Shown: in pieces, positions 34,911 to 64,000 of the stretch
How positions within the stretch are numbered: position 1 is the stretch's first letter
How the letters are laid out: each line of letters opens with the position of its first letter
Source of the DNA: Synaphobranchus kaupii
Taxonomy: Eukaryota; Chordata; Actinopteri; Anguilliformes; Synaphobranchidae
Reading direction: 5' to 3'
Length of the DNA stretch: 64,000 nt
NCBI GenBank assembly: GCA_029718625.1
Contig: CM056379.1
Coordinates: forward strand, 52,411,579 to 52,475,578
Translations under genes and position numbers: made by a program
The notes under the pieces: model-generated
Database searches by the model: none
What the model saw: the letters and a program-made list of their open reading frames with translations, nothing else
What the model was told of the DNA's origin: nothing

Positions 34911-37218
34911 GTGAGTAACTTACCTAGCCACAGTAATATTCTCCTATTTTTTATCCTTCAGATAAGAGCCATTTCAATTGAGTTAGTCATATATAGCCGA
35001 CTAGCTACATGCTTGAAATGATTAAGAAATATACGGGAGCAGATTCATTGACATTTCCAAATAGTTGAAGCTATTGTGATTGCTCAGTTCAGTTGAAAAG
35101 AGGGTTATCCTGGAGAGAGCTGGCCGTCATGAACTCGAACAACCCAATACGCTCCTTTCTCCATAAATTCTCGAAGACAGTATTATTATCACACATTAAG
35201 CCAGCAGATTGACATTCAAGAGTAGCAAAACAATACTTCCATTTTTTTTCTTCTGAGGTAGTGTTCATTTTATGCCCTGCCGCCTTTCAACAAGAACCGC
35301 TCCCCGAAACGATGCTACTTTTTCAAGTAGGAACATTCACAGCTTTACAGACTTGTACTCATTTGAACCATGATTAAGTTGCAGAAGTATGCGTAAAATG
35401 TTTCAAAATAAGTGTATTTATACTTGGGGAAACAGATGTCACTGCCACTGGGGTCCTGGGTTATGCAGGGGTGTAAGTGTGATAAACTTGGTTAGGCTGA
35501 CTGTTCCCCTGTGTGTGGTTTCAGGTGCAGCTAGTGGGTCTGGAGGAGGAGAGCTCAGAGTTTGTCTGCAGGAACACCTTTGACCACCCTTACCCCACAA
35601 CTAAAATCATGTGGATCCCTGACACCAAAGGGGTGTACCCCGACCTTCTGGCCACCAGCGGAGACTACCTGCGCATCTGGAGGGTAACTGCGTGCCTCTG
35701 TCGCATGTGCACTAAAGCCACACTGCAACAAGGAGTCCTGTTCAGCATCTCATACATTTTTCTGTTCTTTTAGGTGGCAAAATGACTCTGTTCCATTTTT
35801 TTACTTTAGGTCAGTGATACTGAGACCCGTCTGGAGTGCCTGCTCAACAACAACAAGAACTCTGACTTTTGCGCTCCGCTCACATCCTTCGACTGGAACG
35901 AGGTGGATCCCAACCTTCTAGGTCAGAGATGCTCCCCTCCGAACTGGGAGGACAGCCCACAGGCTTATCTCCTCGGTTGCACATTCAGCTATGGAAGTAG
36001 CGTGGTAAACGTGCTGTAAAGAGTGTACAGACTTTCTTGACAAGGCTCAGGGTTGGAGTTTCTTGTCTCGCCTCTCTGCAGGCACCTCCAGCATTGACAC
36101 GACCTGCACCATCTGGGGGCTGGAGACAGGCCAGGTGCTGGGGCGAGTCAACCTTGTATCCGGTCATGTGAAGACCCAGCTCATTGCGCATGACAAGGAG
36201 GTGAGGGTGCTGCATTAAATTACCTCATGGACTAAACCGCAGTGTGGATACACGCTTCAGTTATCCTAAACTAAGGAGCCCCAGTAGACTAGTGAAGGAA
36301 TGCAGGAGGAAGCCACAGTGGATACTTGGGCAGAGAACAAATTTCCTGGCACATTTAAATTTTGGGGGTTCCATACTCTCTGTGCAGTAATGTGACTTTG
36401 TGTCCGCCCCTGTGCAGGTGTACGACATTGCATTCAGCCGGGCGGGGGGCGGCCGGGACATGTTTGCTTCAGTGGGGGCCGATGGCTCTGTGCGCATGTT
36501 CGACCTGAGGCACCTGGAGCACAGCACCATCATCTACGAAGACCCACAGCACCACCCCCTCCTGAGGCTCTGCTGGAACAAGCAGGACCCCAACTACCTG
36601 GCCACCATGGCCATGGACGGCATGGAGGTGAGTCTCCCGCTCTGAGCCTGACTCGCCCTACCGCCTCATGTGCTGTTGGAAGCGACGCGCTCTTGAACGC
36701 ACGCACCTTCTCTGTCGCAGGTAGTGATTTTGGATGTGCGCGTGCCCTGCACGCCAGTCGCCAGGCTCAACAACCACCGCGCCTGCGTCAACGGCATCGC
36801 CTGGGCGCCTCACTCCTCCTGCCATATCTGTACTGCAGGTAAGGAAGGCGCACCAGGCTGGCCTCACCTGCAGTACCAGTACCACTGTATGATAATCATT
36901 AAACCAGAATCCGCACGTGTTGATCCAGTGCAGTTTCATCAGTAAAGAACGTTTGTCATGGTAACTTAGTTGTATCCTTTGATGCTGCAGCTGAGGATGA
37001 TTTGTACAGCACTGCGCGTGCTGAGGCAAGTTTGTCTCCCCCCAGCGGATGACCACCAGGCCTTGATTTGGGACATCCAGCAGATGCCACGAGCCATTGA
37101 GGACCCCATCCTGGCGTACACCGCAGAGGGGGAGATCAACAACGTGCAGTGGGCCTCCACGCAGCCCGACTGGATCGCCATCTGCTACAACAACTGCCTG
37201 GAGATCCTGAGGGTCTAG
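34773..37218 (+). CDS. dcaf7: dcaf7 (WDR68/HAN11), WD40 scaffold, 7 exons
   Basis: Exons 34773-34910, 35525-35683, 35810-35921, 36082-36200, 36418-36627, 36721-36838 and 37046-37218 join to 1029 bp, giving 342 aa plus stop, the family's exact length. It starts [20 protein letters not shown] and ends [12 protein letters not shown]-type strands are visible ([47 protein letters not shown]), forming a beta-propeller. DCAF7 is a nuclear/cytoplasmic adaptor for DYRK1A and HIPK2 kinases and has been linked to CUL4-DDB1; zebrafish wdr68 is needed for craniofacial development (established knowledge). All introns are GT-AG and short (78-614 bp). No anomalies. An in-frame TTG at 34758 lies upstream, but the ATG is preferred. 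Confidence 0.98.
35525..35683 (+). CDS. dcaf7: dcaf7 exon 2
   Basis: 53 codons, [20 protein letters not shown] through DYLRIWR; acceptor gtttcag, donor gtaact, phase 0. Confidence 0.97.
35810..35921 (+). CDS. dcaf7: dcaf7 exon 3
   Basis: [20 protein letters not shown] to WNEVDPNLL plus one base; acceptor actttag, donor gtcaga. Confidence 0.97.
36082..36200 (+). CDS. dcaf7: dcaf7 exon 4
   Basis: [20 protein letters not shown] to LIAHDKE; two leading bases complete a Gly codon; donor gtgagg. Confidence 0.97.
36418..36627 (+). CDS. dcaf7: dcaf7 exon 5
   Basis: 70 codons, [20 protein letters not shown] to MAMDGME, central WD repeats; donor gtgagt. Confidence 0.97.
36721..36838 (+). CDS. dcaf7: dcaf7 exon 6
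   Basis: [20 protein letters not shown] to SSCHICTA plus one base; acceptor gtcgcag, donor gtaagg. Confidence 0.97.
37046..37218 (+). CDS. dcaf7: dcaf7 exon 7 (C-terminus, stop)
   Basis: Two bases complete an Ala codon, then [20 protein letters not shown] through CLEILRV and TAG at 37216-37218. Confidence 0.97.
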
Positions 37219-39585
37219 CTTCCAGGCTGGCACAGGGGGTGGGAGAGCAGGGAAGGGGGGGTGTGGGTGGGGTTTGGGACACGGCGGGTGAAGTACAGAG
37301 ATACAAAGATAACAGTTCAAAGATAACGGATAAATGTGTGAGAGGGAAAATGGCCGTTTCTCAGCAGTCGCTGACGGGATTGGGATCATGATACCAGGAG
37401 CATATGTTGGTGTTCGCTTCACACAGGATGTGCTGGCTCAGACAGAATGGTACAAGGAAGGTCTTATTGCTGTTATGATGAAAGAGTTTCGTATATGTAT
37501 TTGAGAATGACTGAAAAGGGGTCTACAGGCTGTTTGTAGGTTCTTTGTAGCGGAGTGCTGCCCTTGAAGGAAGACTCACGTCAGTGTTACGGCTCATCTC
37601 TCCGCCTTGGATTCCCTGCATATCGGCTTTTATACATCAGCACTGTTTTGTAACTATGAAGTTGGATCCTCCCTTGAACATTTTATACTCCATACTGATC
37701 ACATGGGGCTGGAAAGATTTAGATGTTACTCCCTTTAATCTCTGTATGTCAAAGGAGTGTGACCCATCTCACAGATACGATGTCTGTGGACAGTTTATGT
37801 TGATAAAAGCTAAAAGGGCAGAGAAAAAAATGACTGAGTAGATCAGTTTTATAAATATGTGTAATCGCATAGCTCCACATGTAGTAAACTGTGATATGTA
37901 GTAATTTTCCTTTATTTATGTTCAGTTAATGTGTGTGATGCATTCTGTCAAAATGCTGGAGGGGGTCAAAAGGTGCCTCTCTTGTTCCATAGAAAACTGA
38001 TGGTATGTGAAGGCAAGCAACTAATGATGTGGTTTTTGGTAAGCATGCTGGTGGGGGCTGAAATTGGCAATGGCTACTAAAATAGGAGTGGAAGTTTGTC
38101 TGCTTTGTGAGTTCATACGTGTGGTCTTGAGTGGTGTTTTAGTCGGGTGTTCGCTAGATCACTGAGGCTAGATGGTTAGCCTTCTAATAAGATGGTTTCC
38201 AGGCATTCGGAGCTAATGATTTGAATAGTTTTGGGTGAGACTTCTTTAAGTGAAAACTGGAAGCAAGTGGTAAGTTTTAACAGCGTGGGCAGAGTTGTAT
38301 AGAACCCCAATCCCCTGCCGCTTGGCCCTACGTCCCAGGCACTCTGGGAAGGGTTGAAGTGGATTGGTGGCCAGTAGGACATGTGGACTGGGGTGGATGT
38401 GGGGTCACTGTCGGTGAGAGTAAGAATGAACTGCAGGATGTGTGATGTCTGATAAAGCCACGATAAAGGAGAGGACAAAGTCCTAGATGGGCCGGAGTGG
38501 AATGGCAGGGGCTTACACTGGACACATGGGCCACCAAAGGGGTCCCTGAGCCTCGCCTGTGACAAGTGCTGCAAATCATATACTTTCTTTTTGTTTTTCC
38601 CTTGGTGTTGTGTCCTCGCCTGTCTTGTGCTCAATATTTAAAGGTGAACAATTTAGCATGTTTGTAGTGGGAATATAAATATATATAATATAAATTCTCT
38701 TATTTCTCATTTTTCCTGAAATCTTGATAAGACATTCGGGCAGTCCATGTTCTTTTTTTATTGTTCTTGTTTTTCTATATAACCTTTTTTGTCATGTGTA
38801 GAACATTATTACTGTACTGTGTACAAGCTTATCCCCTTGCATGGCTGTGGAACTCAGGCAAGTGAAAGACCTGACTGCAGAACAGGTTATGATCATGGCA
38901 CCACTGTGAATGTGCAGCTGCAAAGTATATATCCGGGTATGAAATTTAACAAAAAATTGTGCTGGTGGAATTTACTACATTACTACAAAGCTACTTTGTC
39001 AGGTAACCAACCAGGCTGTGTTATATTGTAAAAGGTAATGTGGCTGGCAAAATGTTGAAAATGCCCACTCAGGCCAGTGGGTGAAAAAATAAATTTCATG
39101 CCCTGATATATTCCTTGTAAGTGAGATGGAACAAAAACTTTGCAAAATATAAATTCTGTTAAGTGCTTTGGTTCAGTGGTCACAGCATGGTAGCGGACGA
39201 AACTGCAGTGACATTTCAAAAGGTGTACATCGCTTGGTTGTACTTCTGAGGAAGATGAAAGCTGAGAACATGTTCCATTCTTTGATTAATCTGACCTGCC
39301 CTGAAGGTGCGATAAGGCACAGTCCACTTTAAGGGTTCTTTTTGGCCCTTCAGTACCTCGGACCCTTAAAGGGCACTCTATCGTAAGGCCTCATGTTTGG
39401 ATAGTCCTGTGGTCCCGTTTTATCTATAACACCTTCTCTCTCAGCTCTGTCACTCTGCGCCTCACCACCACCACCACTGTCCAATCTGAGTTCTATTCCC
39501 TCCTTTCTCTGCAGCAGTGTCCTTTCATAACTTGTGATAACTTTATTTACTACAACAAATAAATAACTTTTTTTCTTACAAAAGA
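37219..39585 (+). other. probable dcaf7 3' UTR
   Basis: About 2.4 kb without coding signal or transposon ends follows the stop. A tandem AATAAATAA at about 39558-39566 is the likeliest polyadenylation signal. The family is known for a long 3' UTR; the end point is inferred. Confidence 0.5.
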
Positions 39586-39949
39586 CCACCTGTGGTTTGA
39601 TTGGTTTCCTTAAGTGTAGCTTCTGAATGATTTTCCGTTGTTATACACTCCAGCAGGTTGTTGTGGAGAACAGGATAAGGCTGTATTGTCACATTAGTGA
39701 GATTTCAGTTGATGAAAATGCACTAGAATCTGGCTTAGTGTCATTTTGTCATTGTTAGCTGCTGATATTGAAGGAAAGTTACTGAGGTTATTTCACTGCA
39801 AAATCCTAATCTTAACGAGCATTTTAATTTTATATTTAGACTTTAGAATCTTATGTCTGTTTGTTTTTTGCTAAATAAGACAAAATGATTGCCAGTTGGG
39901 TGAGATAATTTCACTTGTCGAGCAAAAAGTACATTTTTTGTTAGGGACT

Positions 39950-40443
39950 AGATTTACCTGTAAATTACACTGGAACAGTATGGAACACATGGTTGGCTAA
40001 ATGGCTCTTAAGTCATCAAGGGTCTGACATATAAAACAAGCCTTAAACCATCACTTTGCTGCCAGATATGCAGTAGATATGGATGGATAACTTAAAGGGT
40101 TTCTTCTCGTGACTTATTTTTCCATAGAGTTCAATAGGAAAATTTGTCAGGAGAAACAACGCTTAAAGTGATCCATCCATATCTACTGCATATCTGGCAG
40201 CAGAGTGATGGTTTGAGGCTTGTTTGATACGTCAGACACTTGATGACTTAGAGCCATTTAGCCAACCATGTGTTCCATACTGTTCCAGTGTAATTTACAG
40301 CTAAATCTAGTCCCACACCCCAATTCCCATAGAGATCCATTCAAATGCAGAGAAGTTCTAGTATCGCTTGTAAGAGTACCAGAAAATAAGATATCAAGAG
40401 TCTTTTGATGTTGTTGGGTCACAGACATCAGGAAGTCATGGCA
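39950..40443. mobile_element. fold-back element copy B
   Basis: Arms of about 175 bp (39950-40118 and about 40145-40315) pair around ttctcgtgac...gtcaggagaa, sharing actagattta(c/g)ctgtaaatt, ggaacacatggttggctaa and agatatgcagtagatatgga. The right side extends through catagagatccattcaaatg, as in copies A and C. Confidence 0.8.
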
Positions 40444-40732
40444 TGCAAAGGATATGTGACCAAATATTAAAAATGATTACTTTATTCTACATTATGTTAA
40501 ACTGTCCAATATTTTTTGATGCCCCAAAATGGGGGGGACTATGTACAAAAGGTTCTATAATTTCTAAACGGTTCATATGATATGGATGAAACTACCCTCA
40601 AATTAAAGCTAACAGTCTGCACTTCAACCTCATTGTAATTGTATCCTTTCAAACAAAGTGCTAGAGTACAGAACCAAGATACAAAATATGTGTCACTGTC
40701 CAATGAATTAAGGTGCTCACTGTACATTACAT
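40444..40732. mobile_element. Tc1 3' terminus fragment
   Basis: Has the widespread Tc1 subterminal block (caaagtgctagagtacagaa...tgtcactgtccaatgaatta) ending ctcactg before TA at 40733. No transposase coding part remains. Confidence 0.6.
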
Positions 40733-40734
40733 TA

Positions 40735-40940
40735 TAGGCATTTAGCAGACGCTCTTATCCAGAGCGACTTACACAACTTCTTATTACATTTATCCATTTA
40801 TACAGCTGGATATGAACTGAAGCAATTCAGGTTAAGTACCTTGCTCAAGGGTACAACGGCAGTGTCCTACCTGGGAATCGAACCTGCAACCTTTCGGTTA
40901 CAATTCCAGTTCCTTAACCATTATACTACACTGCCGCCCC
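40735..40940 (-). mobile_element. tRNA-derived SINE copy 1
   Basis: Reads on the minus strand from ggggcggcagtgtagtata through a B-box-like ggttgcaggttcgattccca to the tail taagagcgtctgctaaatgc and a tgtaatg-type end. The head resembles a tRNA but does not fold as a functional one. Copies also at 46163, 50231 and 51530. Confidence 0.85.
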
Positions 40941-41403
40941 TAACTGTAGATGGGAAAGCTTGGTATAAAATGCCACTGGCCAAATGTTCAAAATGTACAC
41001 ATTGCAGAATACACAATGTATTGTTCTTAAGAGTATTCTTTCTTGTCTTGACATCACCGGAGGGTTTCCTGTGCAGTTTACAGGAGGCACAGTGATCTCA
41101 GTTGTGTCGCATGTTTCAATATGTAGCACATTATCATGCTCACATGGGGGTGCTGTAACACAATTTCTGCCTAGTGTTATTTGCATCCACAGACAGTGGA
41201 TAATAGGTAGTGATTCTGTTGTGATACCTCCAGAAACAGGTGAAGAAAATTCTTGGCTGAAACTGTACTTCAACTGGTTTTATATTCACAAGCTCAGTAC
41301 TACAGTTTTAATAGACACACATGGTCATACAATTATGTGACTGGTTATGTAGGTTCACCTGCTGAAACTTTTGATTGGAAGTCCCATCTTGCAGATATGA
41401 ATG
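40941..41403. other. convergent intergenic sequence
   Basis: Two overlapping ORFs of about 115 codons occur on opposite strands, with no family resemblance. Treated as noncoding. Confidence 0.4.
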
Positions 41404-41405
41404 TA

Positions 41406-43018
41406 CAGTTGTGTTCAAATAAATAGCAGTGCGTTAAAAAAAGTGAATAAAGTGCAAATATTTTTGAATAGCTTTTAGTTCCATATTTCAAATGTAGTGG
41501 AAACATTACACATTGAATTCCAAATGAAAGCATTAACAAATTTATTTTACAGGAAGCAAAGAAAAGGAATATTAATCTGTTCAAAAAAATAGCAGTGTCG
41601 ACATTTTTCTCTTCAAACTCAAACACTTACTCTATAAACTGAAGAAATTTTTCAAGATTTAAATTCACTTTAAATTACTGAACTAATATTTAGTTGCATA
41701 ACCATTGTTTTTGATAACTGCTGCGCATCTGCATTGCATCGAGTCAACCAACTTCTAGAAACAGGTATTTCAGCCCAGGATGAACAAGCTACATTCCACA
41801 GTTCCTGTGAATTTTTGGGTTTTGCTTCAGAAACTGCATTTTTAATGTCACCCCACAAGTTTTCAATGGGGTTGAGGTCGGGGGATTGAGCTGGGCACTC
41901 CATTACCTCAATCCTTTTTGTCTGGAACCAAGATGTTGCCGCTTACTCGTGTGTTTGGGGTCGTTGTCTTGTTGAAACACCCATTTCAGGGGCATTTCCT
42001 CTTCGGCATACGGCAACATAATCTCCAAGTATTTTGATGTATTCAAACTGATCCATGATCCCTGGTATACGATAAATAGGCCCAACACCGTAGTAGGCCA
42101 AACATCCCCATACCATGATTTTTGCGCCACCATGCTTCACTGTCTTCACAGTGTACTGTGGCTTGAATTCAGTACCCGGGGGTCGTCTGACGTACTGTCG
42201 ATGACCACTAGACCCGAAAAGAACAATTTTACTCTCATCAGTCCACAGAATGTTAACGCCATTTCTCTTTGGGCCAATCGATGTGTTCCTTGGCAAATTT
42301 TAACCGATTCTGCACATGCCGTTTTTTCAACAATGGTGCTTTACGGGGGCTTCTTGCTGATAGCTTAGCTTCGATCAAATGTCTTCTGACTGTAACAGCA
42401 CTTACAGGTAATTTTAGATCATCTTTGATCTTTCTGGAGGTGATGATTGGCTGAATCTTTGCCATTCTGACTATTCTTCGATCCGTTTTAACAGTAGTTG
42501 CTCGTTTTCTTCCGCGTGTTTCGGGTTTTTGTTGCCATTTTAAAGCATTTGAGATCATTTTAGCTGAGCATCCTATAATTTGCTGCACTTCTTTATACGT
42601 TTTCCCCTCTCCAATCAACTTTTTAATCAAATTACGTTGTTCCTCCGAACAATGTTTGGAACGGCCCATTTTACTTAGCAATTCAGAAGGAAATATATTT
42701 TATAACAATGTGTGAAACATTTGCTTCCCTTCTTCCTTAATAAAGGACAATTAATGACACCTGTTTTTTCACAGAATGAATGAATTCTCTAATTAAACTA
42801 ATTAAACACACTGCTATTATTTTTCATGCCCCTTTCAATGAATGAGTAAATTACTCAGAACAAGCAGCGTGCATGTCATGACAGTTGGGTCTGTTGTTTT
42901 TCTATTACACTACTACATCTACAAGTAAATTATTTGCCATGCAGAAATATCACTACTACTAATAACAGTGGTTCATCAGGTTACTGATGTTGTACTGCTA
43001 TTTTTTTTAACACAACTG
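41406..43018 (-). mobile_element. Tc1-like element, frameshifted transposase
   Basis: 1613 bp between TA (41404-41405, 43019-43020), ends CAGTTGTGTT...AACACAACTG. The minus strand carries an almost complete transposase in four consecutive frames: [20 protein letters not shown] (helix-turn-helix, 42681 downward), TDESKIVLFG (first Asp), [10 protein letters not shown] (second Asp) and [16 protein letters not shown] (Glu). Frameshifts fall near 42260, 42010 and 41930. All three catalytic residues are retained, so decay appears to be by indels. Confidence 0.92.
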
Positions 43019-43020
43019 TA

Positions 43021-44728
43021 AGTCACTTCAGCAAACCTTGATTGAGTACAAGTCTCTTAAATATAGCGAAAGCTTTCAGTCAGAAGACCTTTATCAATGC
43101 CAACTTTGCTAATTAATATCATTCATTCATACATACTGTACTTACAATAGGTGTATCCATAAAGTGGCTACTGAGTGAGTGTAAATCTTTGCTGCACTTG
43201 GGCTAAATGTACTGTTGGATGTATGGACGATCTGTTTACGTACTATGTTCTTATAGAAAAGTTCAAAAATATTGAAGAGACTGAAAACAGAATGGAAACA
43301 CTTTAATTGAAATGTTTTTCAGTCATTTCAATCTAAAAAAAGAATTCTTCATGCTTTACGAAACCTTTTAAAATTTCGAAACAGTGAAGGGTTCACCTTG
43401 TTACATTCACTTGCCTATGCAAACACATGAACAAAAGAGTCACATTGGAAGCAAGCAGTCCTAAAATATCCTAAAAACATCACATTGCTTATCTAAGTTT
43501 AACAGCAGTGCAGTCGCCAGACACTCAAGTATGCTACATGTAAGTGCTTGTGTGTCCATACAACGCCTGTCATGCCTCATTAAGTTAAGGTTGCAGAATG
43601 ACAAAACAAATACAAAATTGTGCCAATAATTTAATTTGGCAGTGGTTAGATGACTGTTCTTTGAAATTTGAGGAAATTGCTGCTTTTGTCTTGATTATAG
43701 AGTATTGTTAGGTTTGTGGTGTAATGTTTAGAGCAAACTGAATCTGTACCTTAGGCTTGTGGGTATGCGTGTACCAGGGTGCACATGAAATACTCATGGT
43801 ACGCTCATATATCCAGTCCCAAGTTTTTGTTTTTATGTAAGGGGACATAAAAACGCTTGGATAGTGCAGATTCAGGCAACTACTGTGAACGTACCAAAGC
43901 AAAAAAACAGATATGGTATCTAAGTGGAAGATTTATACAGCTGAGCCGAACTTCTGGTGCAGACATATAGGAGAGTTAACAGACCAGGGGATGGGCTATG
44001 TGTTATGTGTTATTTACTGCTTGAGCCTGGATTCTCATCCTGTTCTCTGACAATCACACATCCATTGTGCATGCATTGGGGTGTGTGTGTGTGTGTGTGT
44101 GTGTGTGACCTTTTTCCACATGCAGTGCCTATAGATGTACTCCCCACTGCTACCTTCAACTATGCACTGCCCACCCACATATTCAGACTTGATCTGTGCC
44201 CCGTCACAGCCGAGACTGCAGTGGTGTTCCCTGCAGGGAAACCTGTGAATGGCCATGGATTAACAGTTCACTGATGGTATCATTAAAATCTGTGAGCCCC
44301 TGTCAATGTGCTGCACTGTGTCTTAATTTCTCAAACATGATTCAAATCTTCTGAGAAAGTGTTGAGTCACAAAAACACAAAATATGCCATGTATAGATGT
44401 ATAGAGCCACCTATCTGTTTCAATGCCATGGGAGTTTGGTTGTGCTTATATTTTCCTGTCCAGAAACCGGGCGTGATTTGTGCAGGGCTAAGAGAAAGGT
44501 CCTACGCCTCCATATGTTGTTCTGCATTGAGCCCCATGGCATCAGGAGAAGCTAGAGGTACCCTTGTGTTCTCCATGTAGACAAGCCACTGTTCTGCGGC
44601 AGGCCATGGGGTGTGGTTCGGAGAGGAGAGAGAGGAGGGTGGCTGGAGCTTGGAGGTGGTTGATGGGTAACCGGTGGTCAGCTGGGTGGCTTAGTGGTAC
44701 TGGAAAGAGCTGAGTGAGGCGAGGGCCC
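43021..44728 (-). other. region after kcnh6 stop (3' UTR and intergenic)
   Basis: No second gene seen. The part nearest 44728 is presumably kcnh6 3' UTR. A weak minus-strand ATTAAA (TTTAAT on plus) near 43303 is one candidate end. Contains (GT)n at 44081-44107. Confidence 0.35.
44081..44107. repeat. (GT)n microsatellite
   Basis: About 13 GT units. Confidence 0.95.

Positions 44729-64000
<19,272 letters not shown>

Noticed and set aside
36658..37422. 254-codon open frame on the minus strand across dcaf7
   Set aside because: Lies antisense to conserved dcaf7 exons; low-complexity Pro-rich start and no domain. Shadow of a GC-rich coding region.
40841..41340. Overlapping ORFs of 84-118 codons on opposite strands
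   Set aside because: No recognisable domain; the first overlaps a SINE; located in the convergent intergenic gap.

Overview
This window is nuclear DNA from a ray-finned (teleost-type) fish. It holds three vertebrate genes with GT-AG introns, embedded in a dense layer of fish transposons: Tc1/mariner, hAT, Harbinger-like, TTAA-target elements, tRNA-derived SINEs, LINEs and solo LTRs. There are no prokaryotic features, rRNA genes or CRISPR arrays. The species cannot be named from the sequence alone.

Genes. ccdc47 lies on the minus strand with 12 coding exons between 1723 and 14728. The exons join in frame to 482 aa, against 483 in human. dcaf7 lies on the plus strand with 7 coding exons between 34773 and 37218, giving exactly the family length of 342 aa. 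kcnh6 (ERG2/Kv11.2) lies on the minus strand. Its last nine coding exons run from the right edge of the window down to the stop codon at 44729-44731, and the upstream exons lie beyond base 64000. They encode the end of S4, S5, the pore with SVGFGN, S6, the C-linker, the cyclic-nucleotide-binding-homology domain and the C-terminal tail. ccdc47 and dcaf7 are divergent and about 20 kb apart; dcaf7 and kcnh6 are convergent. The same genes are neighbours on human chromosome 17q23 (recalled), which supports the kcnh6 assignment. The three proteins do not form one pathway: CCDC47 acts in ER membrane-protein biogenesis, DCAF7 is a WD40 scaffold, and KCNH6 is a voltage-gated potassium channel.

Layout. 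1-1722: probable ccdc47 3' UTR and flank. 1723-14728: ccdc47, with a 7 kb intron (5018-11991) that holds a TTAA element, a 2.2 kb inverted-repeat structure containing a Harbinger-like element, and duplicated repeats. 14.7-34.0 kb: 5' region of ccdc47, then a transposon-rich intergenic block containing a palindromic hAT MITE, a fold-back element broken by a 1.8 kb solo LTR, a second 2.1 kb solo LTR, a Sleeping Beauty-like Tc1, LINE fragments and two hAT elements. 34.0-39.6 kb: dcaf7 with its promoter region and 3' UTR. 39.9-43.0 kb: a fold-back element, a SINE and a decayed Tc1. 44.7-64.0 kb: kcnh6, whose 10.7 kb intron (52505-63208) contains a TTAA element with a zinc-binding ORF, a perfect 195-bp inverted repeat, a 2 kb hAT element and a Tc1 with an uninterrupted transposase ORF.

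Points of most interest: a one-base excess in a G8 run that breaks the kcnh6 reading frame; the perfect 195-bp hairpin; a SINE carrying a nested Tc1 about 11 bp from a kcnh6 5' splice site; a minisatellite that has copied the splice-acceptor sequence of ccdc47's last exon; and a full-length Tc1 transposase whose first catalytic Asp is Asn.
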